From Caenorhabditis remanei (Eukaryota; Nematoda; Chromadorea; Rhabditida; Rhabditidae): a stretch of DNA of 64,000 bases. Below the pieces are notes generated by a model that saw only the letters and a program-made list of their open reading frames with translations, was not told where the DNA came from and ran no database searches. Below, piece after piece: positions 1 through 11,724 of this stretch. How positions within the stretch are numbered: position 1 is the stretch's first letter; every line of letters begins with the position of its first letter. The translations under genes were made by a program, and so were the position numbers. The stretch is taken from positions 23,126,001-23,190,000 of the forward strand of contig NC_071331.1 in the NCBI RefSeq assembly GCF_010183535.1, read 5' to 3'.

Positions 1-127
1 ATTTCCAAAAATTTCCAAAAAAAGTTGAAAAACAAAAAATGTTTTGAAAAAATGTTTCAAAACGGGCCGAGCGGGCCGGGCCGGGCCGAGATTTTTCCTG
101 ATTTTGGCCCGGCCCGTGACAAGTCTG
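1..127. mobile_element. Right part of a GC-rich hAT-like MITE cut by the window edge
   Basis: The stretch repeats GGGCCGGGCC units and ends in CCCGTGACAAGTCTG. It matches the right end of the complete element at 60630-61046. The left end lies outside the window. Confidence 0.7.
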
Positions 128-281
128 AAGAAAACGAGGAATCGAGAAATAAAAAGAAATAATGTTGTCCGAGAGGACTACACGGGGGCAAAAATACGCG
201 TGGGAAAACTCTTCACACACTCATTTTCAATTCACATCATTCACCTTCAAATTCGATATTGTTTGAAAAACTATTGAAACG

Positions 282-711
282 TAGGGCTGTTAGTTGCGGC
301 AATCACCGGCAAGCAGGCGCCGCTTATTTTCACGTTAATTGCCTAAAAAGCAATTTCATTTCCGAAACTTGCTTCCATCGCCGGTTTCATTTCCAAACCG
401 GCGTCAAACGCCGGTTTCATTTCTGAACCGGCGTTATTCGCCGGTTTTCATTTCAAAAAACGGCGTCAAACGCCTGTTTTTTTCGTAGAAAATATACTGG
501 AAATGAATAAAAATGCTGAAAAACCGGCGTCATTCGCCGGTTTTTATTTGAAAGCGGCGGCAATCGCCGGTTTCATTTCCGGCGTGTGTGACAATCGCCG
601 GTTTCATTTCCGGTGTTTGCCGCAATCGCCGGTTTTATTTTCGGCGTGTGCGACAATCGACGGAAATGAAACCGGCGTTGCCGCCCGAAAACGCCTGTTT
701 TAACAGCCCTA
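282..711. mobile_element. hAT-like MITE with internal CGCCGGTTTCATTTC minisatellite
   Basis: Terminal inverted repeats TAGGGCTGTTA / TAACAGCCCTA are flanked by a perfect 8-bp target duplication TTGAAACG (274-281 and 712-719). The interior is a degenerate tandem array of CGCCGGTTTCATTTC-type units on both strands. The small open frames here are chance reading of the repeat. Confidence 0.8.
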
Positions 712-850
712 TTGAAACGGTAAACATTTTTTATGATTGACAGACTTGGAAGATTATAATAAATCTTAAGACAGAGAAAAAAGTGCATAAAAATAAAATT
801 ATCACTGTTTCAAAGTTTTAAGTTTTGGTTGCTCGGTTTGTGTACAGTAA

Positions 851-871
851 TTCCATGTAGAAATTTAGAAT
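851..871 (+). ncRNA. Candidate 21U-RNA
   Basis: Core at 805-812; only one YRNT (TAAT) in the expected interval, placing the 5' U at 851. Confidence 0.3.
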
Positions 872-1018
872 AGTCACAGAAGTTATATAAATATGTAACG
901 TGTTTCAAACAATTCGACTACTAACGACAAATATTAAATCTAAAATTCTCTCTGTTTCAAAATGATGAAAAATATATTTAGCATTGATGAGACCGTGTTA
1001 CATTCATTTGTTGATATT

Positions 1019-1130
1019 TGCTCGACAGAGTTCTTACAACTGCGCTCCACCGAAATGCCCTTGAATCGATTTTGCACACAATTCTCTTTGGTTTCGGTAG
1101 AGCGCGGTTGTGAGAAACGTGCAGTGCTAA
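1019..1130. mobile_element. MITE of the GCGCTCYACCGAAA family
   Basis: Inverted termini TTCTTACAACTGCGCTCCAC and TAGAGCGCGGTTGTGAGAA surround about 90 bp. Related copies or fragments lie near 9030, 16415, 18655, 21880, 27578, 35823, 60467, 63345 and 63868. I could not fix a target duplication. Confidence 0.6.
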
Positions 1131-1606
1131 TAAAACATATTTAAAAAACCTACTGTTTCAACATTCCCGAAAAATAAATCTATGTAAGTGTTTATTGATT
1201 ACTGTAACCAATCAATACCGCGAATTTTAGTATTATTATTTCTACTGTAGAAATACATTAATTAAATATTAGGGTCGATATTTTATAATACTGAATCATT
1301 CGTTTCAGACCTGTCACATGATGTAACATTTTTTTTCTTGATAAATTAAACAAATTTTGCTGTTTCAACAATTTTCAAAATTATTTAGTCCCAATTTTTT
1401 GAGATGTCCATAGCAATCTCTGACGGATAAGTTTCTATAGTGTCTGTAAAGTTATAGAGGCTACAGTAGTCCTAGAGATAAGTGCTGTTACCAACGGATA
1501 CCCAATTTATCGATACTACGATTGTAAATTCTATTTATCCAATTTCGATTACCAAAAATTACTGTTTCAAGGCAAACACAAAAATTAGGACAGAAGGAAA
1601 CTGTAG

Positions 1607-1627
1607 TAAATTCATGAAACTTGATCT
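1607..1627 (+). ncRNA. Candidate 21U-RNA
   Basis: Core at 1562-1569; single YRNT (TAGT, 1604-1607). Confidence 0.3.
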
Positions 1628-2610
1628 GAATGCGATTTTTGAAATGGCGGAATGCGGAAGTACGATTTTGGTCTTATTTTGTTGTAAAAATCCTCTGAAA
1701 TGGTTATATTTGTGTTAAATTCCATTTTTCCGAAAAAAACATCGAAAAATATCAGGAAATTCGAGTAGGCGATCACATTTTTCATGCTGATATCATCTGG
1801 GCGGAATTCCGCCTAACCCTGATGTTGAAGAATAGGGAATTATCAGATTTAGAAAACTTTTAACTATTTTTCGGCAGTTTTTGCTTGAAAGTCACTAAAA
1901 TAATTGTTTTCAATTGTTTCAAAACAAAAAGAAACCAAAATGAAGATCCTATAAAATATTTCTTTCTGGTAAACTTACTGTTTCAAGAAACTGGTTAGTA
2001 ATGTTGGATTAAAGAAATTTTAATTGTTTTAGAATAGAGTACTTTACTACTTTAATTTTTCCGGTACAGTTACAGTAACGGCGGGAAAAGTAAAAATTGC
2101 CTTGTAAAGTACATATTTTCTCACTTTTTCACCACTTGAATCTATATTACTGGACATTTCAAAAATTTACAGTTTCACGATTTTTTGTTGTATTGAAAAA
2201 AGTTATTAGCGCTTTAGTTTCTTATTGGATCTCAATTTTGAAAACTGATTTTTAAACAAATTATTAGTATTTATTTGTCTTAAAATATCTCAGTACGTAT
2301 GATACCTAACTTCAATTTTTGAATTTTCACAAATGAAAAAAGTATGAGAACTTTTCCTAATGCACGTACCTAAAGCAAAGAAATTGGCGATGAAGAAACG
2401 TCTTTGTTAATATTTTTCAGTATAAACTCACATTTAGATTTAATTCTTGAAAGTTTTAAAATTCGGTTTTATAAATATTGCAGTTGCTGATCCGTTTTTC
2501 ACCAAAACATTAAAGGTGACGTTTTTTTCCAAGCAAATTAAAGTCAAGAAGTTACTGTTTCAAGTTTCATCTAAAGTTGTCAATTTTCAAATTTTCTCAG
2601 TATTGTAGTA

Positions 2611-3192
2611 AAAGGCGTATTGTGGTCTGTTGTGATGTTTTCATATCATAATGTATGAGTTTCGGCGAGTTCATTTTCATAGTTCCAGAATTTTTTAATT
2701 CGGTCCACAACCCGCTGAGAGCGAGCGCCGGAAAGTTTGGTCATTGAGAAGGCCGAAGAAAATTGGTGGCCGTGGCCTAGAAATTTTACTAGAAATTCGT
2801 TGATTTTTCAAATTTTGACGGTATTTTCGATTATTTTTGTTTTATTTCTTCAATAAATTCTATAGAATACCGCAAATATTGATAAAGAAAAACACTAAAA
2901 ACTATCGAAAATAACGCCAGAAATAGCAGAATACTGAAAAAACAACTTTGCCGAAGTGAAATTTCTAGAACATTCTCGCTGACCAAACTTTCCGTTGGTT
3001 TTTTCAGTATTCTGCTATTTGTGGCGTCATTTTCGACAGTTTTTAGTGTTTTTCTATCAATATTTGCCGTTTTCTATCGAAATTATTGAAGAAATACAAC
3101 AAAATAACTATGAAAATGAACTATGAAAATGAACTCACCGAAACTCATACATTAAAATATGAAAACATCACAACAGACCACAATACGCCTTT
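2611..3192. mobile_element. 582-bp foldback element
   Basis: The ends AAAGGCGTATTGTGGTCTGT and its complement (to 3192) pair through about 70-bp outer arms (2611-2681 with 3120-3192). Further pairing follows inside (AAACTTTCC, TTCAGTATTCTGCTATT). It carries no coding frame of note and is probably a non-autonomous DNA transposon. Confidence 0.65.
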
Positions 3193-3493
3193 AAGGCAGG
3201 TTCTACAGATTGAGAGAGAATGTACAGTAAGTACTAGCGGTAAAATCACGAGGAAGACACAAATAGTGCGAGATAAATAATGAATATCAAGATAAAACAA
3301 TACAAATTATGCCAAAACTTCTTTTGACATAGATGTAAAACGACAATAAAACGGATTTAGTGGTAATAACCAGCACTAAATGTCTGAATAAGTTAGGAAA
3401 AAACTGCAACACCAGGTTAAATATCCATAAAAAAGGTAAAGATGAGAAACTCAGTGACCGCTTATGCGTCAACCATTTTGTTCGCGTGTTTGG

Positions 3494-3978
3494 CAGAGTT
3501 GTACGGAATGCGATTTTTCAGTTTCCGGAATCCGGAATCCGGAACCGGAATGAGATTTTAGATTTTCCGGAATACGGAATCCGGAACCGGAATCAAATTT
3601 TCGAAATCCGGAATCCGGAATCCGGAACCGGAATGACAAAAAAACCCGGAATTCCGGAATTTCTCGGAATCCGGAATGATTCGATAAATTTGCAAGGCCA
3701 AGTCATTTTTTCGAGTGTTTTTAATGATATATAAAGTTTAAAACTACTTTTGAGGTTCAAAACTGAAAAAGAAGTAATGCATTTGTCTTTAAAACTCAAA
3801 AAAATTTTAAAATTTAAACTTCAGGATACCGGAAAAAAAATTCAAAAACCCGAATCCGGAATCCGGAATCGGAATTAAAATTTTTATTTTCCGGAATCCG
3901 GAACCGGAACCGGAATGTCAAAAAAACCCGGAATTCCGGAATCCGGAATTTCTGGAATCCGGATTCCGGACAACTATG
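3494..3978. mobile_element. hAT-like MITE with GGAATCCGGAATCCGG repeats
   Basis: The termini are CAGAGTTGTACGG and GACAACTATG, with a perfect 8-bp target duplication GTGTTTGG at 3486-3493 and 3979-3986. The interior is a degenerate GGAATCC/GGAACC array. Relatives lie at 22011-22338 and 35710-35821. Confidence 0.85.
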
Positions 3979-4011
3979 GTGTTTGGGGTGTGTTGCGTAC
4001 AGACTAACTAG

Positions 4012-4150
4012 AGAAGGTCATGGACTCGGTCTGGAGTTATGGGTCGTGACATATGTCATTTGAAAGTTGACAAAACGCTGATTCCAAATATATTCAGTTT
4101 TTGCCCTCGAGACATGTGTCGTGCTAATATCACACTCAAAATATTTTCCG
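4012..4150. repeat. Fragment of the CTAGGGAAGGTC MITE family
   Basis: The text from GACTAACTAGAGAAGGTCAT to TTTTTGCCCTCGAGAC matches one arm of the complete copy at 13471-13826. Only one arm is present. Confidence 0.55.
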
Positions 4151-4291
4151 TTGTTCATTCTGTTATTATTTGAATCATGATACTTAATTATAAGACTTTT
4201 CTGGGTAACAGTAACTCTTTTGACAGTCCCGGTCGATTGCTACGTAAACACCATTACTGTACACAAACCAAGCAACCAAAAATGAAAAATT

Positions 4292-4337
4292 TGAAACAGT
4301 AAGATTTTTTTAAATGTATTTATTTTTCTCTGTTTCA
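4292..4337. promoter_or_regulatory. Divergent pair of 21U-RNA promoter cores
   Basis: A minus-strand core lies at 4292-4299 and a plus-strand core at 4330-4337. They point away from each other, with 30 bp between them. Confidence 0.7.
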
Positions 4338-4378
4338 AGATCTATTATAATCTTCCATGTCTTCCTATTCAAAATTGC

Positions 4379-4399
4379 TTTTAATACATATCGATTGAT
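4379..4399 (+). ncRNA. Candidate 21U-RNA
   Basis: Core at 4330-4337; single YRNT (TGCT, 4376-4379). Confidence 0.3.
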
Positions 4400-4990
4400 T
4401 CATGTTTATAAGAGTAAAAGATTGTTTCAAATTGTTCTGTACTTTGTAAATAGCTACTACAGTAATATTTTTCTTTTCGTATATTACTGTAGGTAAACTA
4501 ATACAACCAGGTTACTGTATGAAATTAATGGTAGTAAAATTAGAAATTTGTAATGGAGTTATTAGGAACTTATGATGGGTAGCTATCATTTGTAAAAAGT
4601 CACAATATTTTCAATTCTATTGCAAAAAGCGTGTCGAGATAATAATAAAACAAGTTAACGTCTCTGAAAGGCGTCACCTCCACATGTTTTGCTAACAAGA
4701 ATAACCAGGTATCATAAGATCATTAACATCAATAAGCGGCTCATAAAATCGAGTCATAAGGAGAGGGAAGACTGATAAATTTTCATTTGTTATTCTGTTT
4801 AATTTCCCCATTTTTCTTTTTTTTCTGAGAGTTTATTATTTTTATTCATTATTTTCCTACTATCAAAAATTCAAACTGCAAATTAATTTTCTACATAAAC
4901 TTTTTCTAACTTGTAATTTGTCTTCCGTTATCACTGACATTTTTAAACACGTCACGCATTAATTGATAACCATAGTCAATACATTTTCAG

Positions 4991-7900
4991 ATGTTGATCG
5001 CGACCCTCATTTTTTCTACTTTCTTGATCTACTCGGTAGAAGGACAATGCAGCGGCACAGATGATAGATATATTGGAGATTTGTGAGTTTTCAATTTAAA
5101 ATTGTTTCTAATTGGATTCCAGATGCTATATCATCTCCAACCAACAACTCCCTTTCCAAAATGCTCAAAGTTACTGCTACGGACTAAACACAAACCTTGC
5201 AGTGATTCATACTACTCTCCAGGCAAACTTTTTGGCTTGTAATAGAAAATTCTAGAAGCCTAATTAATTTTAATTATTGCAAATCTTTAGCCATAGTCCG
5301 TACGGAAACCGGCTCTAACGAAGCGTTGTTTTGGATTGGTTTGAGCCGTCCATCTCTTAATTCCAGGTTCCAATGGGATGACGGAACTACAATGTCGTGG
5401 AGTAACTTTGATTCGAGTGAGCTATTAATTTGTTGAATAAATTAAGTTTCAATCTAGATATTCAGATTTTCCGAAAGACAACCTGACTGTCGCTGAGAGT
5501 GTAGTGAATGGAAAATGGCGTACTTTGAAAGGGGAGCAAGCATTATTCTTTGTTTGTAGCTATGATCCAAGAAAGGTTACACGTGAGTCGAAATTCTGTT
5601 AAACTATTGTGCTCTATCATTTTAAATTTCAGCTGGAACCCCTGGATCAACTATCACAAGGTATATACTTGCAAACCGGCCTCGCTCAAAACTGATTTTT
5701 ATGAGCTGAAAAATATGTAGATCTCTGTGACTTTTATGACTGTGATATAATATGGGGCGGATGACTTAAAGTGCCCAAAACGCAAACATCGCCAAAAAAA
5801 GCCATTTCCGCGGCGGGCTCAAAATTAACTAAGTTCAAAGTAGGTCACAGACATAGCTCTCGCTGAGATCAACATTTTGGTATATTTTTCGGCTCATAAT
5901 ATTGCGTTTTGAGCGAGATACCCGGAGACCCGGTTTGCAAGTATAAATGTTATTCCTGTTGAGTTATGTCAACGAACAATGCAACAACGCAGAAGACAGT
6001 TCTAATGGTGACTTGTGAGTTATCCTTTTTCAGTTTTGTCACCTAACTTTATGACCAGATGCTACTCATTCCCGCGGTTTCAGCTGAACTTTCAAGATGC
6101 TCGAAATTATTGTCACTCACAAAATAAATACTTGGCAGTGATTCACGATACCACGCAGAGCAGTTTTCTTGCCAGTAAGTTAAGATGGAAAACTCTTGTA
6201 GGTTATTATTTTCAGCTATCTTCCGAACACGTTCCACAACTGCAAATGCAAAATTCTGGATAGGTTTGACACGCTCATCTGCTAATTCTTCCTATGTATG
6301 GGATGACGGGACACCACTGCGCTGGTCAAACTTTAATCCAAGTTAGTTAGCAATGTGCAATGGGCTCTCTGATATATCTTACCTATTTCATTTCGCTCCC
6401 TCATTTCCAGATGCTCCTCAAGATGGTCGTTATGTGGTTGAAAGCACTGATAACTCACAATGGCAGACTGAGACCGAGTGTGTCTTACTGGATTTTGTGT
6501 GCAGTTACGATCCTTCCACTACTGGATGTAAGTTTTTATCTTTGAAAATATAACACAGTGCCAATAAACAATTTTAGTTTACACAACGCTAAAGACAGAG
6601 CAACCAACAACGGAACCAACAAGTACGGTATATTGTATTTCGAGTAGTAGAATTGAACGCAGTAAAATTAATCAGAAATTGAAAACTACACAAAACTAAA
6701 ACTCGCTTCAAGCTCGATATTATGAGCTGAAAAGTATACCAAAATGTAGATCTTGATCAGAGTTGAGCGGAATGCGCTTTTTGAAATGACGGAAGGCGGA
6801 AGGCGGAAAGCGGAAAGCGGAATGAAAAAAGTGCCAAAAGGCGGAAGGCGGAATAAAATGTCATCTTTAAGAAAAAGATTTTATTCTTATTTTGTTGTAA
6901 AAAGCCTTTAAAATGGTTAAATTTGTGATAAATTTTGCTTTTTTCGATCTCAATAAGTTCTATGTTTCTCTGATCTCAATAAGTTCTATGTCTGTGGCCC
7001 TTAATGTGCCGCGGGACGGAAAGAGGTTCCCAAAAACCCGAAATTCACCAAAAAAGTGTTCTGGCCCGGCCCGCGGCGCATTATCTCGTTGCCATCCGGT
7101 TCCTAGTAGGCTAGTGGGTCATAGAACACGCCGAGTGCTTTATTTTGGTATACTTTTCAGCTCATAATATCGAGTTTTAAGCAAGTTATGCGGCGGCTCT
7201 AAGATTTAGACACTCTACTTTCAGAGCCAAGTGTCACCTGTCTCTTCATGGTAGACTTCCAGTCAGCCGGAATTCAAGATAAAGCTGCTATCAATACTTA
7301 CAGATCAGTTCGTTGATAAAACAATATAACACAAAAACTATTCATTTTCAGTATTTCAATTTTGCTAAACTAGTTGCAGCCAGCCTCAACAATGCATCCG
7401 ATTTTTCGGGATATATAGACAATTTTGGATATAACGGAGAATTGGCTGATCACGATGACTATACTACGCTCAGTTACGATGATATCAAATTTATATCATT
7501 TCCAATAGACTCAACGGATGACGAAATTGACTTGGACTTGAAGGAGTAGGTGCAAAGCAAAAAAGCTTTTTTTTGAAATTGAAATTTTAGTGTTGATTCC
7601 ACATTGACTACTGCAACTTGAATACGTCCTACAAACGATCAGACATGCTTGATATTCTTCTCTGCGGCGTGAGTTTGAGAATATTTTCGATCTTTTTGAA
7701 ATTTTTTTGCAACAAATTCATATCTTGTCTATCTTTAAGCACTTTTCAGCATACTTGCAAACTGGGCCGGCTTATAACTCGCTTCAAACTGAGTTTTGTG
7801 AGCTGAAAAATATACCAAACTGTAGATCTCCCCGAGAGCTATGTCTGTGACCTATTACGGGCCGGATGGCTATTCGTTAATGTGCCGCGGGCCGGGAAAA

Positions 7901-8282
7901 AGTGCCAAAAACGCCAAAATGGCTAAAAAAAGCCATTTCCGGAACGTAGTGAGTCACAGAGATAGAACTCGTTGAGATCTACATTTTGGTATATTTTTCA
8001 GCTAATAATATTGAGTTTGAAGACCCGGTTTGCAAGTATGATTTTTTTTATTCCAGACCGGAATCTGAGTTTGATGGAACCACTATCAAAACAACTTACA
8101 ATTCCTTCACTACAGTAGTCGGTGTGCTTATCGGAGGTACTTATCTGCTCATTTTTTTCTACTTTGCTAAACTTTCAGGTGCCACTTCAATCCCCGGACT
8201 AACTGACAGTATTCCCGCTTCTACAATGACAGATGGTGACGCCCAAGCAGTGGTCACGAAGATGCTAGAAAGTTTGCCATGA
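4991..8282 (+). CDS. Secreted double C-type-lectin-like plus VWA-like protein, in-frame TGA near the C-terminus
   Basis: My exon model is 4991-5082, 5123-5238, 5291-5416, 5466-5582, 5633-5660, 5964-6014, 6059-6174, 6216-6341, 6411-6527, 6578-6622, 7225-7307, 7352-7545, 7591-7668, 8057-8136 and 8179-8282. All phases join. The first ATG directly abuts a TTTTCAG acceptor, as in SL trans-spliced worm genes, and begins a hydrophobic signal peptide (MLIATLIFSTFLIYSVEG). Two CTLDs follow, each with WIGL, WDDGT and WSNF motifs and conserved cysteines, but without clear EPN/QPD or WND calcium-sugar residues, so carbohydrate binding is uncertain. A short Thr-rich linker leads to a VWA-like domain (CLFMVDF...; TCLIFFSA). 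The frame meets TGA at 7619-7621 after 413 codons, although homologous-looking coding continues in frame for about 77 codons to 8282. The acceptor before 5964 is weak (GAG), so the second half might instead start at the ATG at 5947. AATAAA lies just after the last stop. It belongs to the nematode clec superfamily; the exact member is not recognised. Confidence 0.75.
5664..5945. mobile_element. MITE with TATACTTGCAAACC ends inside a lectin-gene intron
   Basis: The inverted ends TATACTTGCAAACCGG and CCGGTTTGCAAGTATA enclose the conserved internal motifs GAGCTGAAAAATAT and GGTATATTTTTC. It sits between the two CTLD cassettes, right after the donor at 5661 and just before the weak acceptor at 5963. 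No clean target duplication is visible. Confidence 0.65.
6758..6960. mobile_element. Degenerate CAGAGTTG-type MITE with GGCGGAA repeats
   Basis: It starts CAGAGTTGAGCGGAATGCG, has an AAGGCGGAAGGCGGAAAGCG array, and shares TTATTTTGTTGTAAAAA with a second degraded copy at about 1625-1815. The right end is not defined. It lies inside the VWA intron of the lectin gene, within a further fragment (about 6690-7195) of the CATACTTGCAAA family. Confidence 0.45.
7750..8040. mobile_element. MITE with CATACTTGCAAAC ends in the penultimate lectin-gene region
   Basis: Inverted ends CATACTTGCAAACTGGG and CCCGGTTTGCAAGTATG bound 291 bp related to 5664-5945. It occupies the intron between coding segments 7591-7668 and 8057-8136. 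Confidence 0.7.
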
Positions 8283-9029
8283 AAATCTGTTAATAAAATT
8301 CCTGCACATTTCATATTTCGCATCTGACAACACAGCTTACAGTTGTAAAACGACAATAAAACAGTGCAAAATTTCTGAAATAAACTAGGCAAAAACTATT
8401 AAAATATTCAAGCAAGAGGTAAATTGACATGATGAAAAACCCAGTCACCGTTTATGCGTCAACCATTTCGTTGGCGTGATTGGGGTGTATACAGACTTTG
8501 AGAGACGTGTGCTATTGTCTTTTTAGCATAAAATACACGATTTCGAAGACTAACCGGTTAACATGTATTTTCAATGTGCTCCTTAAAAAATTATATTAAA
8601 TTAAAAAAAACGCTATATCAAAGTTTGTTTTTAAATGTTTTACTTGTTTCAAATGAGATGCTCTCTACTTATACAACAATTTTGTGTAATATCAAATTAT
8701 CGAGATTCGTAAATTTTGTTAGTGGTACTGAGTTGCTCTGATACAGTGAACAGTTATCAGAAAATTTAGAAACAGCAAACAAAAAGTTTGAAATGATAGT
8801 TTTTGAGACTATTAGAACATTCGGTCTCATTATTAACTTAATGCTACCTAATTTTTAGAAAATCCATTTATTAAGTGCTCATCGTTAGTCAATACGCAAT
8901 ATGAGAACGTTAAAACTTTGAAAAATGTGATGTTTTTAAAATTGTTCCTGTTTCATTAACTATATATCCAATTTTTTCAAAAATTATACTATTCTCTTCT
9001 TTTTAAAAGAAATGTTTAGTTTGTACTAG

Positions 9030-9152
9030 CTCTGCACAGTTCTTACAACTGCGCTCTACCAAAATTCTCTATTTTTTTTCTCTGAGTCTCTCAATTTCGC
9101 ACACAATGTTTTTGGGATTCGGTAGAGCGCGGTTGTAAGAAGCGTGCTAAAA
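9030..9152. mobile_element. MITE of the GCGCTCYACCGAAA family
   Basis: TTCTTACAACTGCGCTCTACC at the left pairs with GGTAGAGCGCGGTTGTAAGA at the right. The centre is CTCTGAGTCTCTCAATTTCG, as in the other copies. Confidence 0.65.
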
Positions 9153-9332
9153 GACTATCTCGAGCAGGAATTTGGATAGAAAATTGTTTTCAAAATCATT
9201 TACTGTTTCAGAATTATTTGAAAAAACATGAAACTTTTTTCGAAATACTAATTGTAGCTAACACATCGACAAAAATTTTTTGTGCTGTTTCAAATTAAAT
9301 TCATTAATTTTATTATATAGCTAATTTTCCAA

Positions 9333-9353
9333 TCCTCCAATTGCAAATGCTAA
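9333..9353 (+). ncRNA. Candidate 21U-RNA
   Basis: Core at 9285-9292; single YRNT (CAAT, 9330-9333). Confidence 0.3.
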
Positions 9354-10232
9354 AGTTTTGCTCTACTCTAAATGAAAAGGATCTTTAGTGCATTTTGAAT
9401 TTTATAGCCTCTTCTAAATACGGCTTTGATAAGAAACTGGCTAATTTGGAGAAAAAAATTATGAACAAGTTTTTGTGGCTATCGTTTATTATATTTTTAC
9501 TGTTTCAGAACAGAACTTTACTAGAGTTTTACAAAGCTTTTTTTAATGATATAAACCAAAAATCGAAAAAAAAAGTTAATAATTGGACATCTAAACATAC
9601 TGAAACACAAATAGCATCGATAAACCAAAAAAAGATTTAAAACGAAAAAAATTAAGTGTTTTTTCTTATTTGAAAAATATATATTGAGTTACTAGTGGCT
9701 TCTAACTATGTTTTTTTCCAAAAAAAAATTTGATGCATAGAAAATTAATTTGCAGTATAATTTACTCGTCTGGCAGGGACAAAGCATCTTGTTTTTCACA
9801 CCATTTTCCAAATTGAAAAGAAAATTAGAGAGTGGTAAGTAGAGGATGAAAATGAAGTAGAACAATTTGTTGAATTGAGTTGGAAAAAAAATAGATAAGT
9901 TGACAAAAATTATATCTGAATTGCTGAGTATCTATTGAAAAATCTTTTAAAAAAATTTTGAAACATTATTAAAACAATTTTACCTCAAAAAAAATATAAA
10001 ATCCTCTTGGAAGTAGGTCTGAAAATTTGACTTTAAATAAAAGCTATGAGGATATTTTGTGATTTTTTCAACAAAAAAATTGTTACTCATGAGACTCAAT
10101 TAATCGAAAAATAGACCCATAACTATAACAATTTCTTATTTTATATTGCTTTTGTAGACAGAACAGAACAATAAATATGTACTGTTTCAAAATGTTTTGA
10201 AATTATATTTATTCTTGGATTCATATCACTAG

Positions 10233-10552
10233 CAGAGTTGCATGGAATTCCGACTTCCGACTTCCGACTACCGGATAAGGAATTTTACTTCCGACTTCCG
10301 TCATTCCATAACTGTGGAATTTCCGAAAAGTATATTTCGCATAAACACTTGAAAAAATGGTCTAAAAGGAGAGAAAATTGGCTTTCATCCAAAACCTAAG
10401 TTTCCACTGATTTCCGCCAATTTTTAGATCTTTTCTCTTGAAATTTTTGAATATTTGCGAAAAAATCTAATTCCGACTTCCGACTTCCGGGCGTTTTTTC
10501 ACTTCCGACTTCCAACTTCCGGATTAGAAATTTTCACTTCAATGCAACTCTG
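10233..10552. mobile_element. hAT-like MITE with CCGACTTCCGACTTCCG repeats
   Basis: The ends are CAGAGTTGCATGG and TGCAACTCTG. The flanking octamers ATCACTAG and ATCCCTAC agree at 6 of 8 positions, as expected of a decayed target duplication. It lies only about 20 bp past the expected interval start of the 21U motif at 10182, so that locus may be broken. Confidence 0.75.
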
Positions 10553-10602
10553 ATCCCTACCCGACCATGAAGGCTAGAAATTCTGTTTGCATCAATTTTC
10601 GC

Positions 10603-10623
10603 TACAAAGAAACTAATTTTTTA
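10603..10623 (-). ncRNA. Candidate 21U-RNA
   Basis: Minus-strand core at 10662-10669; single YRNT (TATT) with 5' U at 10623. Confidence 0.3.
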
Positions 10624-10749
10624 ATACATTTTTTGAAAACGAAGTAAACAAGATTGAAGATTGAAACAGTGAAAAATATTTCCAGCTTCCAGAAATAATT
10701 CCACTGTTTCATAGGAAATATAATTGGAATGGGTTAAATCTACATCCAG

Positions 10750-10770
10750 TGAGTCCGTACATAAAGTGAG
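10750..10770 (+). ncRNA. Candidate 21U-RNA
   Basis: Core at 10704-10711; single YRNT (CAGT, 10747-10750). Confidence 0.35.
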
Positions 10771-11238
10771 TCCGTGAAAAATCTTGATGCATAACTAGCT
10801 TTTGATTGAATTCTGAAAAATAGTCAAGATTTAGATATTTTTGGAAATAAATCGGCCCGGCTCGTGACAAGATTGAAGAAAAAACATCTGGCACTCATAC
10901 AGTGTCAATTATCACCAAAATTTAAATAAAAATTACACATACTTCTATAAAATTCTTATCTCCCAATCCCATAATAAGACAAAACATTTACAAAAATTCT
11001 CTGTTTCAAAAATGTTGGAATTATTTCAGCTTCACATCAACAAATGTTAATTTTTTCGATTACTGTAGGAAAACTTTGAGTCGTTTTGATACAATCATCA
11101 AGTTACACTGTTTGAAAAAGTTTTACTGGAATTTTTGAAACAGTAAAATAAAAATTATATATTTTACGAAAAGTGACAAATCTGAAACTTAACTGTTTCA
11201 AAATGTTTGTTTCATCAGAACTGTGCTAAATTACTTGT

Positions 11239-11259
11239 TTCATCGATTCTACTAGAGTT
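11239..11259 (+). ncRNA. Candidate 21U-RNA
   Basis: Core at 11193-11200; YRNT TGTT ending at 11239 (a second choice, CGAT, ends at 11247). Confidence 0.25.
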
Positions 11260-11395
11260 CCTAATCATTAGTTAGTCATTTTTCGTCACGCGATTAATGA
11301 CGTAAAATGATAATCAAAATATCAAAATTTAAAAAACACAGTGTAATTTGACTATCGGAAATGAAGAAAACAACTATCGAAACGACGTGAATGAC

Positions 11396-11616
11396 TGACT
11401 AGGAAAGGTCATTGAGTCAGTCTGGAGTTACTGGACGTGACGTATATCATTGGAAAGCTGAGAAAACGCTGATTCCAAATATATATTCAGTTTTTGCCCT
11501 CGAGGCCTGGTATTCAAGAAAAACAAGGTCAAAGTTTGGAAAAATGATACCATACTTATTATAGCCATAGAGATTTGTCCGCCATCTATATTACAACCGC
11601 CCCACTGCAAAACGAG
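11396..11616. repeat. Partial CTAGGGAAGGTC-family MITE
   Basis: GACTAGGAAAGGTCATTGAG through GTCAAAGTTTGGAAAAATG matches the left arm of 13471-13826. The right arm is missing. Confidence 0.55.
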
Positions 11617-11724
11617 AGTGGCGGTAAGAGACGCAGAGTATCTTTTTTTGTAAATGTTCTACATTTTTCTATGATTTTCTATTTTCATTGAAAAGTAATT
11701 GAAGAATTTCATAAGAATCTTTTA

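Larger units (their letters stand above)
805..2562 (+). promoter_or_regulatory. 21U-RNA (piRNA) promoter motif cluster, all plus strand
   Basis: Exact CTGTTTCA cores lie at 805, 952, 1153, 1360, 1562, 1978 and 2555, each in T-rich context and mostly preceded by TA or TTA. This is the core of the upstream motif of C. elegans type I 21U-RNAs (Ruby motif). A YRNT whose T is the RNA 5' end is expected about 37-45 nt past each core. No protein-coding gene is visible in this stretch. Confidence 0.8.
8948..11200 (+). promoter_or_regulatory. 21U-RNA promoter motif cluster, mainly plus strand
   Basis: Plus-strand cores lie at 8948, 9203, 9285, 9500, 10182, 10704, 11001 and 11193. One minus-strand core at 10662 and one at 11136 face the other way. 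The stretch from 8283 to 12250 has no recognisable coding exon apart from MITE frames. Confidence 0.8.
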
